Assembly: GCA_038277395.1 (NCBI GenBank)
Contig: CM076192.1
Span: 200,074,161-200,138,160, forward strand
DNA from: Dryocosmus kuriphilus
Taxonomy: Eukaryota; Arthropoda; Insecta; Hymenoptera; Cynipidae
Length of the DNA: 64,000 nt
Direction of reading: 5' to 3'
The notes below the pieces were generated by a model. The model worked only from the letters and a program-made list of their open reading frames with translations. It was not told the DNA's origin and made no database searches. Every line of letters begins with the position of its first letter. Positions within the stretch are counted from its first letter, which is position 1. Positions 24,658-36,983 of the stretch are shown here, piece by piece. The position numbers and the translations under genes are program-made.

Positions 24658-25260
24658 ATGTATGGTTATGATGATGATAATGAGAGAAGTTTTCGAAGAA
24701 TTGCAAAGGTGTCTGAAGCTATAAGAGCAATTCAAAACAGCAACAAACGGAATAGAAAGACTAATGACAAAATCAATCGAAAGCAGAAAAATTTGAAACC
24801 TAATGGAAATCTGGATATTCAGGAAGAAGTCGAACTACATTATACTCCATTGACGAAACTTGTCGGCATTACTCAAAAGGTTAAACCTGAATTGAAGTCA
24901 CAAGTGAAGAAGCGAAAATTCGAATCAGAACATGAAGATGAAGAAGAAGAATTTTATCAACATGATAATTGAACATTCGTGCCAATCATTAGTGATGCTG
25001 GTGATGACAGTCATAATGCAAATATGGATGAAGGTGATAATAATGAAGATGAGGATGATGGTGATGAAGATGAAGCTGAAAGTGACTTTTCCGCTGAATA
25101 TGAAAAAGACAAAAAATTTCCAGATTACTTAAAAGATCCTAATGAATTTGTAGATCGAATGTGCTCACTTTTACAATCCCAATCAACTGCAAGCCGAAAT
25201 AAGTCGCTTGAAATAATTGCAATCATTAATGAATTAAGAGAAGCTGGCATTGTTGAATAA
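24658..25260 (+). pseudogene. Acidic accessory protein of Polintons, right arm of A
   Basis: Mirror copy of the left-arm gene. RRIAKVSEAIRAIQNSNK lies near its start; one TGA stop at about 24970 divides it. The same frame then goes through the acidic stretch to DYLKDPNEFVDRM and ends ELREAGIVE at 25260. It keeps the C-terminal part intact where the left arm has two stops. Confidence 0.65.
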
Positions 25261-27545
25261 TAATATTGTTATTAGTGGATGTAAATACTTTAGCAACCGC
25301 TGGTTCAATACCTCTAATAGTTATATTGGCATTTGAATTATTGGATTGAACGTTTCCTGTACTTATAACTTAAGAATCACGTATAAAATGTTATATGTAG
25401 CTCTTTAAATTTACTATATTGCTATAAATTAAATAAACCTAACTTTCAAAATGTATGTGTATTTCTTCTTCATTCCGCTCACCTGATTTAGTATTAGTTT
25501 TTAAATTTAGGAGGGCCTCGTCACATACTTTGATGCTTCTGACATATAATTTATGGTGTGTAATAATTGAAATCAACATTTCTCCGTAACTCCTTGATCC
25601 TCCTCAAACATCTCCGAAACCATCATCACCACCTCCTCCTTCTCCTCCTTCACCTCCTTCCCCTGCTCCTGCTCCTCCTCCTCCTCTTCCTAAAATATTT
25701 TGATGGGTAGATGAGGTTAGTTTCAGTTTTAATATCACTGAAATAAATCTTTATACGTATATGCAAGAAATCAACCATTCTGCTAATTAGCATAGGATTC
25801 AATAGTAAAAATCTGTTCATTATTCATCTAGCCTGCCTTTTTATCCTTTGACCTTGATGTATTTTAACTAGACTTTAATGTTGACTTAAGAAAAATATTT
25901 TTTCATTGACAATAATTGATTTTAACATCTTCAATACTTCACTATTCATTTTATTATTGCAAGGTTTCAGTTAAATGAATTGGATTTTTAGATATATTAT
26001 TCTGTTGTATTAATGACTATTTCAAAGTTTCTTACAGTGGATTACAAAATTTATATAACTGATTTATATGGTACATTGATTGCTGTTACTCATACCCGAA
26101 ACAGAAATAACGCATTGAAATAATTTCAATTTTAATGTAATAATAGAGGCTGGTGTCATAAAATAAGATTTGTATTAGATGATTCTTTAACAGCTTAAAA
26201 GCTAGTTTATTATTTGTGATAGTAGAATTACATATAATATATGTGATTGCAAATTTTTTCTCGTTGATTTATAAAAACTAATAAAATAGACCCAGCATGG
26301 TACTAAATGTGCAATACCTTTCTATTAATCAATAATATATTGTTCCTTTAATAAGTTAAATGCAATGTGATTTTTAAACATTATAAGTACTTGCTTATGA
26401 TATGTAATTCATCTTAATTCCTTTTAATCGAACTCATTTGGTTATTATAATAGAAAAAGTGTAAGACACTCATTTCAGTTTCAGAGTTTCCTATAGCTGA
26501 TCGTCTAAGGCTTGTAATCACTGAATGCAAATTTTGAGTTCTTATTTGACTACAAGCTCCTCTTCCAACTCAATAAATGGAAACAAGTTTTGAGAAATTT
26601 CATGCACGCAGATTGGACAACAGAGTTACTTATAGTAAAATCAAATAAGAAATATTGAATCAGTTACTCAGAGGCACTTTCAAAAGTAAAACTTTTAGAT
26701 ATTTATCGTTCGGGAAAAAATAATAAAAGCTGGGAAATATACCGTTTGTAAATAGGGTAGGATTTGGTGCTTCACTTAATGGTTGGATAAATAATTCAGA
26801 TTTGTAAAATAGGTTCACTCTTCGATTATTACTGACAAACGCATTACTTAAAACGCTTTAAATCTATGTTATAGAATTTCAGGGGATATGTTGTAATATT
26901 TTTCGGAGAATTTCGTAAAACGTAAGACTTACATTCGTAGGCCTTTGACTTTATCAACAAATTAAATGTTAATATATTCCATAGGTATACGTCACTCACT
27001 CACCTACAATTATCTCTTTGCTTTTTCATTAACAAATCCCTTAGCGAGTTTCTCTTTGATATTTGTTGGCAGGAAGCTGACGTCATATTTTATGTGACAT
27101 CAAGAGTAGGATGAACATGATACACTTATTCTAGTCTCTAAAATCACATTGCAAGAGATCTCGCAAATACATAGAGATGACTTTAAATTAATTTTTTGCA
27201 TATTCTAAGCTGTACAATTGCTTTTAGCATGGACATGAACCCTTTTTCCAAGAATCACATTATTAATCTTGCAAGATTTCTGTAAAATTAAGAATTTATT
27301 GTTTACATATGGTATTAATGGTCTCTTAAATGACGTTATAGCGTTTTGGAAGATATGATGTAATATTTTAAAAGAGTTTGGAAAAACGTAAGTCTTACTT
27401 TGATTATTGAACTTACAATTTTTCAATAATTAAGTATAATATATTTTAGACAGAATGACTGGAACCTAAGAAGAACAGAGAGACTTCTTTCTATATTTTT
27501 TATGCTAAAGCTTCAAATCATAATAGATAAATTGCTGTTTCTAAC

Positions 27546-27576
<31 letters not shown>

Positions 27577-28600
27577 TGCGTTTAAAGAAGAACGAATGTG
27601 AAACCGGTTAATAAAATGTATATCACCTTTTATCTCAAGCTTTGAGAATGCTGATACATACTATATTGCATATTTAACATTAAGAAATAAACGCGCTGAT
27701 TTAAAGTGGTGTCACAAATCGTAAAACCTTCAATAAAATGCATTCTGATATTGCTGTGTCTTATATGACTTGCGATTATTATTATTATTATTAATTTGGG
27801 GGCTGCCGTAGAATTTTGTGTATATACCCTCAAATAATGTGCGTACTATCTTTGTTTATTAATATATTTCCCTCTTTATCTTAAAGTTATAGAAAAATGT
27901 ACATCATAAATACCCCAAGTCGTTACAGAAGTCAAATGTCAGCAACACACCACACGTAGTTACTGATTGAATGACTTTCTAGCACAGACACGAACCATCG
28001 TCATCGCCTGCTTGTAAATGGCTGTTTTTACAGACATTTAGCGCAGATATGAAACACCATCACCAGTTGGTTACTGACTAATTTTACAGATATTCAGCAT
28101 CGGCATGAACCATCACCGACTTTCGATTACTACTTAATTTTGCAGACATTTAGCCTGGAACAGAACCCTTCCGCTGAACTGCGACTTTACAAATATTTGG
28201 CTTGGGACAAAAACATGCCCCTGATAGCTATATCTCAGTAACCGGCCGTCATTGGTTACTGGCTGAAGTTTATTTTAGCACGGACACAAATCACCATGGC
28301 CTGTCGATTATTGACTAATTTTACAGGCATTCAGCCTAGAACGGGACACTTCTGCCGAATTGTGCTTTTACAAACATTCAGCTTCAAGCAGAGCCCTGCG
28401 AATGAAGCCTGTAGCTCGGCAACCCGCCGTACCCTTCTAACAAACTATGGTTCTACAATCATTTTGCTTGAAACAGAAACCGGTTCATGATGCCTGTAGC
28501 GCGGCAATCCGACTTACTTGGTTGAATTTAGACATTTACCAACATCAATTCATTCCTAGATTACTGGTTATTGCTTGCAGCTTGACAACCCTCCTTACTT
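25261..28600. other. Non-coding interior of right arm, element A
   Basis: Mirror of 19390-22556, with the GA microsatellite at 27551-27575 and an (ATT)n run near 27775. No gene is supported. Confidence 0.6.
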
Positions 28601-28623
28601 TGAAAATTTACTTAGTGTATAAT

Positions 28624-28807
28624 CATGAAAGTTCAAACGAAATATTGAACAAAATTCGTGACTGAGTTCGACAATGAGATGTTGGTATACTTACCGAACC
28701 TAGTAAACAAAATATTTGAAGATCCACAATACATGGAAACATTTGAGAAACTGGAAATTGCTGTCCAGAAGAAAAAACTTTCCTTTGACTACTTTGGTGG
28801 TAAATAA
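28624..28807 (+). pseudogene. TKYG-family protein, right arm of A (frameshifted)
   Basis: Mirror copy of 19164-19346. It starts ATGAAAGTTCAAACGAAATA and runs into a TGA because a few bases are missing beside the TKY motif; the rest of the frame (EFDNEMLVYLPN... to the stop at 28807) is otherwise clean. Only the left arm therefore keeps a readable copy. Confidence 0.65.
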
Positions 28808-30563
28808 AACTTGTTCGAATTTCAATATTTTGATTGAGTAAATAAATTATAACATTTACTGGTGCATTCTATGTGCACTTATTTCTTAATTTTAGTTTAT
28901 AGATAAGATACATTTAGTTCGCTTTGATTTTCCTTATTTGTTTGTCAACGATGGGTACCCAACACATCGATGGGTTGAATTTCTTTCCATAATAATATCG
29001 AGGACTTTGGAGCATCGATGGATAGAAATTTCCAATAATGTTAACTCTCTTTATCGTTAGATTACAGGTAAGTATTTTATTAAAGTTACCTTCATAATCT
29101 ATGCGTGTCGAAAAATTGTATGTGAGTGAAATCGGGCGAAGCTGGTTGAATGAATGTGCTTTTGCGGCATCGTCTATGTATGTAAATGAAGACGTGTGAG
29201 TGAAATTGAGCGGAATCGGGTATGCGGCATCGTATATGTATGTAAGTGAAGAAGTGTGCGTGGGTTAAATAATCTATGCGTGTCGATAAATTGCATCACT
29301 ATGCGCGTTCCAACGGGCCTGAAATATTACGTCGTCATGCTTGTCGAAACCTGTCTAGAGATGCCGCTCGGTTAGGGAAAGGGATGGTGGGAGAGGAAGC
29401 AACACGGTTTTCATTATGCGTGTTCCAACAGGGTTGAGATATTACGTCATCATGCTTGTTGAAACCTGTCTAGATTTCTCGCGTCGGAGGGGAAACGGCG
29501 GGTGGGAGCGGAAGCGGAAGCCGGTGAGAGGAAACGCCATATCTGAGGAGGCTGATGGAGAGTGAGAGAAAGAGAGAGAGGATATTCCAATACATAACCT
29601 TAATATTAATATAAGGAATGTATTCTGACTTACGGTACAGGGAAAAGTGATTAATTTTTCTTCAACATTGTTTTTCAATATCTGATTATTTTGAAATTTT
29701 CGATTTTTGATTCAGAAACTATTATTCATACCGAATTTCACAAAAGGCAAAAGCGATTGCATTTCTTGAGTACAATTGTTGTTTTTCAATACCTGATTAT
29801 TTTGAGATTTTTGCGTTTTGATTCAGGAACTATGAGTCGTATGGAATTTTACAAGAGGCAAAAGTGATTGCATTTCTTGAGCGGAACTGTTGTTTTCAAA
29901 ATCTTATTATTTTGAGATTCTAAATTATTACAGCATCTTGCGTAATGTGATGAGACTCCCCCTTTGCCCCTCCATCCAGTCTCACACCCATAATGATGTC
30001 AGCGTTGGAGAGAGAGAGGAGAAAAGCATGTGCAAACCTGCATCGTGTGCCTTCCGAAATAAATGGAGATGAATTCTCGCGCTTTTAAACTTCTAGGGTC
30101 AATGACATCAAGATAATGGGGTCAGTGTTGGAGAGAGAGTGGAGGAAAACACGTTGAAACCTATATCCCATTGAATTTATGCTCTTATATTTTAGTATGA
30201 AAACCGATGGAGTGTGAGAGAGAGGGGATTTTCGAGAAGTAAATTCCAATACATTACCTAAATAATAATAAGGAATGCGGCGTTCACGCAAAGCTTGAAG
30301 TGGTGCTACTTACGGTAAATACCTACCTCAACATTCCTACTTAATCGATAAATGGTAATAACGACTCTCGAAAACGGATATTGGTGCCATCTTTCGGTAA
30401 AAAGAAGTTTCTTTTTGTGGAACCCTACCTTACCGACTCAGGGTAACACCGACTCTCGATAACTTAGCATGGACATGTACCACTGAAGGAGTAGTGGCAC
30501 CATCTGTCGGCGGCTGCGCGAAGCTAGTCGTGGGTGACCTAAAAACCCTCTTGCTATACTACT

Positions 30564-30569
30564 GAAATA
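30564..30569. repeat. Target-site duplication of element A (right)
   Basis: GAAATA, the partner of 17159-17164. Confidence 0.85.
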
Positions 30570-31557
30570 TTTTCTGGTTTAGTTCAGTTATAAATTTTCG
30601 AATGAGAATTCATTCTTTTAATTGAAAATCCGACTATTTCATTAGAAGTTGATCTTTTTTAGTTAAAACTTAAAATATTATATTAAAAATTCTTTTTTTT
30701 TAAATATAAGCATTCTTGATCAAAAATCCACTTCTTTGTTGAAAATTTAACTGTTCGCTTAAGTGTTTAGCTTATGTGCCTTACCTTTTCCGCTCAAACC
30801 ATTTGGAGTTAGTTTTGGGAACGTTCAACAAAGATCAAGGTTTTTCACGCAAAATCATCACCTAATATGACTTAACATAGACGCCTTGCGCAAACCCGGT
30901 ACACAAATGGGCTTTTTTGAAGTTAGATTGCGAAAAGAGATTCGAGACTCCTTAACATAACCTAAAATTATTGAAACTTGCACGTTTATGATTTGGGTGG
31001 AAATGTTGAATTGAAGCGAAAATTCCCTAACTAAAAGTCAAACGTCTTAATCTTACAAATACGGAAGTAGAATTGTGTTCGTTGAAAAAATTCCTTAACA
31101 ATGTATCCCTATTTTCGTTTTCTGAGACCCATCGCCGCCACCACCTAGGGTACCTTATTATTTAAATTCCATAATAAAATAAAAAGTAATTAGTTAATAA
31201 AATACACATAAATATAGGATTTAACGTTTTCGTGACCTTCATGAGGGACAATAGTTATATGACCAAATTAATGAAACCCAATAAAAAACATACTTTTAGT
31301 TGGAAATTTTTTGCCTTTACTTTAACTCAACTTTCGCATGTTAGTTTGAAAGTTCATTATATTTAGCTGAAAAACTTTTTTTATTAAAAATGCGCTTTTT
31401 CCTTAAAAAATTAGATTTCCTAAAACAAAAATGCAAATTTGGTGTACAGTGTTTTGGAAATTTCCTTTCTTGCACATTGAAAAATTCTTTTTGGTTGGAG
31501 TTTTAACTATTTTGCTTGTAAATCATGGATTTTGATATGAATTAATCTTGATATATT
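30570..31557 (+). repeat. Continuation of the intron/exon unit array
   Basis: Resumes exactly where the unit was cut by element A (TTTAGTTCAGTTATAAATTT, compare 13385), passes the next unit head at 30825-30900 and another acceptor region, and is then interrupted by the GC-rich insertion. Confidence 0.7.
31127..31149 (+). pseudogene. Degenerate microexon, unit 6
   Basis: It sits at the expected place (after TTGTGTTCGTTGAAAAAATT and TTTTCTGAG; before GTACCTTATT) and starts ACCCATCGCC, like unit 3. It is only 23 nt and would break the phase, so it is probably dead or its borders differ. Confidence 0.4.
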
Positions 31558-33425
31558 CCCCCCCCCCCCCCCCCCCCTTGAAGGTTGGAGCTGATCTATC
31601 AATGACGTGGAGGAATTGTTCGTCGATACAGAAAAAAAAAAATGGTTTTACCCGAAGGAGGGTGTACCGGATGAGTAGAGGGCGGTCGAGAATAGTGACC
31701 TAGCGGTTTGAAAGGGAGGGCAGTTTTTATCCGGAGAAGGCTGCAATGTCTCGGAATGTATTTCCAGTTATCACGAGGTTCGAGGGCTAGCGAAGAGGGA
31801 GAGGGCGTATAAACTGCAAAGGGGGTCGTGGATGGAACCCAGAGATCCTTCGCTAAGTATTTGTCTAACGCAAACATTCCTACTGTCGGTGGTTGCGGTC
31901 TGGGGGGGGGGAAGGGGGGGTTGAACATGCGCGCGATGTCCCTCTCATTAACTTTTCCCAGAGTTGGATGCCGTCCGTGGCCGTCAAGCCTGGAATAAAC
32001 TCTAATGGTTTTTCCTCTTTTTTCTTTTAGGATGGGATCGGAGGAAATTTTTAGACAAGGGGGGGGGGGCGAGGCAGGGATGACCATAGTGAAAGGATGA
32101 CTAAGATGCTCCAGAAACGGAGGAAGCGGTGTGGGCCGAAGGACGGCGTAGGGGAGCTTTCAGATGGCGCGAGAAGGGTGGGAGGGAAGGATTCTGGAGT
32201 GCGATCTGCATCTAAGGAAAGGGGGTCATAGTCTGGGGTGGTGGGATTGGTTAGCTCAGGTCCTAGGGGAAAGGGAAGCCATTTTTCTGAAGTTGGATGT
32301 TTCTGTGTGGGTACCGCGAAGATGGAAGTATCGTGTGGAAGACTGATGGCCGGGGTCTGAAAGTGAAAAATTTTGGACGGCAGAGGAAGTCGTTCCTGGA
32401 GGGACAAGAAGATTGAGAAGTACCCTGGGAGGTGAATCACAAGGTGTCAACTTCCTTGAAGCCGCACTAAGAGAGGTGCCGTGGGGCTTCAGCTTGTGTG
32501 AGTAAACCCGAGGAGTGGCTCGGTGAAGAAGGATGGGAGGCGGAGTACCCATGGCAATTGATGGGTGGGTAAGGCCTAAGGTTTTTTGGAACGAGTATCA
32601 CGTGCACCGTCTGGAGAGCGCAGAACATTCTTTAATACCCACGGCGTGGCGGCGGAATTTGTAGGGCAGCTTGAGTCGGGTCATTATCTTCTTTTGCTAT
32701 GCGCACTGCCTCAGCTAGGCGCCGACGGGTACAGGTGGCTCTATTTGCACAAGCTTTACGGGTTTTCTCTCGCGCTATGATTTTCGAGTTCTTCGATGGT
32801 TATCGAGGATCAAAAGTAAGTAGAAACGGAAAAAAAAGGAGCGACGGGGACACTTAAGGGCCGAGGGCAACACCAAGGGCACCGTATGACTTCGGGCCAG
32901 AGACCTGGATGAGGCAGGGTGGCGTTGGGGCTTCGACGTTCACCAGGGGTGCAGTGCCTTGGGCCGCTCGAGACGCCAGGGCAACAGACTTGAGGCGGGA
33001 TGGTAATGAACACAGAAGACAAAAATTTGGCCATGAGCCTAACATCACCTTCTCAAATGTGATACACGGGGCCTAGAGGGACACGAAAAGATACCGGGAT
33101 GGAATTGAAAGTATGAGTTTGGAAAAGGTAGAGAGGTTGGTGCTATAGTCAAAGACTAGAAACGAAAGTCGGTTTTCAGACCTAGAAATTTATTCTCAAA
33201 CAGAGTATCTAAACAAGGTGCAATGCGAGAGAGTTCTGTCCCAACGCTACACGGATCTCCTTATTTACACTCTGAGCTCAGGAGATGAACGCCGCTCGCG
33301 TGGAAGGAAGACTGGCTGATTGGCGAAACCGAGGGCGAGCCGGCTTGTTGATTGGCCGAGTGCCACGAGCTGAGAGCGTGGCGAGAGGACCACGCGCTCC
33401 CTTCCAAGCCTAGAATTTTCGGACC
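31558..33425. other. Unidentified GC-rich insertion
   Basis: Starts with 20 C residues in the middle of an otherwise homologous intron. It is much richer in G and C than its surroundings and has G runs at 31903-31920 and 32060-32069. Overlapping minus-strand open frames (32087-31599 and 32440-32051) code for Pro/Ser-rich sequence with no domain I recognise. Toward 33425 the minus strand looks LTR-like: CCAATCA boxes, TAAATAAGGAG, then AATAAA about 110 bp later. It could be an eroded retroelement. Not identified. Confidence 0.4.
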
Positions 33426-34409
33426 CTGAGTCTTTTCAGCTAATATATTATAAACCTGTTTAAAAAGTATAGTATTTATATCAGCAAAAACATAAGATAT
33501 GCTAGTAATTCTTGTTCGAGTTTGTCCACGCTGACAAATTCGAACCGCTATTCTACGCCTATTTTTACAGAAGTTATATCCTAAACGTAATTAGTTTGAC
33601 AATATGCAATATTACATTTAAATTTCGTTCACTTTAACTTCATATATAATATTATATTGTCTCTAATTATTTAGTATTCTATCCATTATACTTATATAAT
33701 ATTATACCTGTTATATCTATATTAAACATCATATAGCCTATATTATGAAACCATATTTATCCTATATTGTTAGTTTTTAAACACAATATTATTTGATTAT
33801 TTTTATGCAATTATATAATAACTTGTTTGTTACAAAAGGAAAGAGAAAGAACGACTTTTTCTTCTAACTATTCGCGATAAGAAAAATAAACAAAAGTTAA
33901 TTTCTTTTTTTGGTTTAATATTCAACTAATTTTGGTTAAAAATTTAGCTGTCTTTTTATTTCTGGTTGATTTTTTAAAACCTTCTGTTAAAAAATTTAAC
34001 TATTAAATTTCTGGTTGATGATTCATTCTTTCAATTGAAAGTTCAACGATTTGGTTGACAATTCATCACGTATTATTAGAAATAAAACTATTTCATTTTT
34101 GGTTCAAAATTCAAGTTTTTTTGTTTCAAGATTAATCAGTTTTGTTAAAGATACATCTTTGATTGAAAAATCACGTTTTTGATCGAAAGGTCGACTATTG
34201 CACTAGTTCTTCAAAAACCCCATATATATATATTCTATTTTGTTGGCTTAAAAAAGAAATTGCATGAATTTTATGTGGGCCAAACCATTCTTTTGATTAT
34301 GATAATTTTTTTAAAAGCAAATTTTTCTATGTCTCTCAAAAATAGTGCGAAAGTACAATCAGTTTCGTTGAAAGATCTCGTTAATAGAAAAGCTTTATCC
34401 TTCTTACAG
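33426..34409. other. Intron sequence, AT-rich
   Basis: 33430-33890 is AT-rich with ATTATAT motifs. From 33900 the TTGGTT..AAAATTCAACT filler and the unit landmark GCGAAAGTACAATC...CGTTGAAAGATCTCGTTAATA return. No gene. Confidence 0.6.
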
Positions 34410-34490
34410 AATCAGCTGGACGACAGCTTTGCGGACCGAGTGGAGCCGAACTAGATTATTTCGTAACCCCAGATGGATTTGTAATCTCAC
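34410..34490 (+). CDS. 81-nt exon of the duplicated series (phase 1-1)
   Basis: Acceptor CCTTCTTACAG; donor GTAATTAAAA, as in the 30-nt exons. Both flanking introns are recognisably homologous to those of the 30-nt units. Exactly 81 nt, open in phase 1 (SAGRQLCGPSG, then LDYFVTPDGFVIS). It seems to be a longer member of the same exon family. Function unknown. Confidence 0.6.
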
Positions 34491-34970
34491 GTAATTAAAA
34501 AACTAATTAAAATACAACGTAAAACTGGCAGTAGAGAATTCTGCGTACAGCACTTGTTTTTATTGTAATGGTTTTTCTATTTAATGCACTTCTTATGATT
34601 TTTCCATGATTCCAGAAAAATCGTTATACAAAAATCAGTGTAGAAATAAATAATGTTAAGAAACTCAAACAAAATGAAATGAAAAATAGAGAAACTACAG
34701 GCGAATAATTTGTTTATTCATTTAAATAATTTTTATTTCCTAGCTAGTTGAATTAATGTAGACTAACAAACATTTACTTAACTAACGAGAGTCAGTTGAA
34801 TCGTCTCGGTGATCCTATTCCTGATTTATCTACAGGCCTGGAGGTCCTTGTCTGGGGGGAATTAAAATTGCTTGAAATTGAATAATCTGAAATTTCTCCT
34901 ACAAAAAAATATTATGATAGTTGGACACAAAATTTCTTTATAATTATACCCTCCTTTCTGTATTTAAATT
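34491..34970. other. Intron sequence
   Basis: AT-rich. No gene or repeat recognised. Confidence 0.5.
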
Positions 34971-35109
34971 AGTTATTACCAGTGGATCGTAAAGGGGTAA
35001 GTGAAAACTTACGCTGAAGAATTTTGATGCAGCAACGTTTCGTTGGCTAGGGATTTGCCAACCTCCTCCGGCTAAAAGTTTCATTTAAAAAAATCTGCTC
35101 GCTTTGCGG

Positions 35110-35405
35110 GCACATTCTCATCGCGTGCTTCGCGTGATATACTAGCGCTCCTAGGGCGCTCGGTGGTTGTCGCGCTTCGTGCTCCGATATATTTAAGCCT
35201 AGCGCTTCGCGCTCGAATATTTTTGGTCCTTGCACATCGTGCTCGGTATTCGTTACGTGTGTCTTACAATTTCAAAACAGCTAATTTTAATGAGATTATT
35301 AAATTAAAATTTTTTATTAAAAATTACAAAAGAAATTATTTTATATAAAGCTCTATCGACCTCAAGAAATACATTCTAATGATGACACTCGCGCTTCGCG
35401 CTCGA
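35110..35405. repeat. Cluster of GCGCTTCGCGCTCG short palindromes
   Basis: Copies or near copies at about 35112, 35168, 35199 and 35390, spaced irregularly in AT-rich sequence. Confidence 0.7.
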
Positions 35406-35519
35406 TAATTAAATTTCTTTTAAACACGTTGTAGATTGGTACAGTTTTTTAGTGATTTTCCAAACTTTCACAATACAGGATTTCGATTCTTAAATGCAAA
35501 AACGATGAGTCTTATAAAT

Positions 35520-36030
35520 AAATTTTGTAGCTCTTTCCAAGTTGAGCACTTATGCTTGTTAATATTATCTCATATCTTGCATAACTTTGCTGAAATGTGG
35601 TTCTCTTTATATTTCATAACATATTTCACGAATAACTCAAAAACTACGCCTCTGCACAAAAGAAACGATAGAGAGCAAATTTTTAGAGCTTTTTCAGATG
35701 AAAACATTTGTTCAGTATAATTTTTTTTATCCTTCATATTTTGGCAGGAAATTTGAATTTTTATTTTTAATAACATTTTCTCAATTGAAACAAAAACCGT
35801 GCACTTTATCAAAAAAATTTTAATACAAAGTTTGTAGAACTTTTTGAGTCGAACAACTTCATTTTTTATCATTTCTTTCTTACCTTGAATATCTTGGCAA
35901 AAAACACAATTTTTGTTCTTATTAACGTTTTCTCGATTAACATAAGAACCTTGCATTTTATCAAAGAATGGTTAAAATAATATTTTTAGACTTTTTTGAG
36001 GTGCATAATTTTACTTTACACCTTTTTTTT
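35520..36030. repeat. About 150-bp degenerate tandem repeat
   Basis: Units marked by TTTGTAGAACTTTTTGAG and CTTGAATATCTTGGCA, starting near 35525, 35680, 35828 and 35978. Confidence 0.65.
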
Positions 36031-36590
36031 GCATTTCGTGTACTTTATCAGGAAAATTGGTCTTTTGATTTTGTAATAACCGTTACTGATGGATAAAACC
36101 ATAATCACTGGTCAAAAACCGCTGGTTAACGAACTCGTCCTTTCTTTTGGACTTTGAAGAAGCGTGCCAAAGCGCAATCCAATCTGTGATTCGTTTAAAA
36201 GTTATCGCAGTAACAGATGCCGACAAGGACAACAATGACGAAAACGACGACAGCGACAACAACAACAACAACAGACAGACACCGCCCAGAAACCGTTTTT
36301 CTCACTCAGGGTATCTCAAAGCCAGGAGATTTGATGAAATCCGCGAGAGTTATTGTTCACATAAGACTAATACCTTATCATTGAGATGAGAATGTAAAAA
36401 ACAATTAAGCACGGTCACAAAGAAAAATTAAAGAAACATTATGTAAATAACCAATTATTCACGAACCACATTTATTCGAAGATATAAGCATTGGTAAGGA
36501 ACAAATAGTTAAGTAAACTCTGATTCAATAAACACATTAATATGTTTCTGTGAGTCAAGTAATAATTTTCAAATTTTAGATGACATGCTC

Positions 36591-36983
36591 GCAACGAGGT
36601 ACAAGCGATACTGTGCGGGCGATGATATATAACTTTTCGTCGTATATAGTACGTACATATGGACAAATTCATACAAACATTATTCCTGTCATCCATGAGA
36701 GTTCAATAAGTACACAACAATATGCTAAGGAGTCAAATTCACGAAGAATAGGAAAATATTAAATGCATTCAAAATAGTATAAATAAGAAGGAAGATATAT
36801 ATATTTGCATTAAATCATAGATATTTTGCTATTCTTCGTTAATTTGACTCTTAACATATTGATATGTACCTATTTATACTCTCATGAACGACACAATAAT
36901 ATCTGTGTGATTTATTATATATGTGCGCATAGGAAGAAAAGTTTGATATCATCGCTCGCTTAGTAACGCTTGTACCTCGTTGC
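36591..36983. mobile_element. Palindromic MITE-like element
   Basis: GCAACGAGGTACAAGCG at 36591 is inverted at 36983. The arms stay complementary almost to the middle near 36790 (AGTCAAATTCACGAAGAATA). No gene. Confidence 0.75.

Larger units (their letters stand above)
17165..30563. mobile_element. Palindromic Polinton-derived element A (13.4 kb)
   Basis: The element is an inverted repeat of itself: about 6.6-kb arms (17165 to about 23770 and about 23995 to 30563) around a loop of about 225 bp. It is flanked by the 6-bp duplication GAAATA (17159-17164 and 30564-30569); 6-bp duplications are a Polinton hallmark. Its ends start AGTAGTATA and share the CTGCCGCCGGCAGATGG block and the GTCGG...TTACC...GGTAAGG region with Polinton B. 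Each arm carries a TKYG-protein gene and an acidic-protein gene, a GGA tract and an AACGTTGG satellite. The centre includes a piece of the Polinton integrase 3' end. It has no PolB, no complete integrase and no capsid genes. The arms differ by substitutions, indels and tandem-repeat number, so this is not an assembly fold-back. Confidence 0.9.

Noticed and set aside
24932..25132. Met/Lys-rich frame in the right arm of A
   Set aside because: Shadow of the acidic gene in another frame.
17165..30563. Palindrome A as an assembly artefact (read fold-back)
   Set aside because: The arms differ at many sites, have different tandem copy numbers and different gene lesions, and the whole is flanked by an exact 6-bp duplication in a continuing homologous intron.
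31599..32440. Proline-rich ORFs of 162 and 129 codons
   Set aside because: They overlap in different frames in GC-rich, homopolymer-containing DNA, with no recognisable domain.
36147..36389. 80-codon Asp/Asn-rich frame
   Set aside because: Low-complexity (AAC/GAC)n run within a non-autonomous element.
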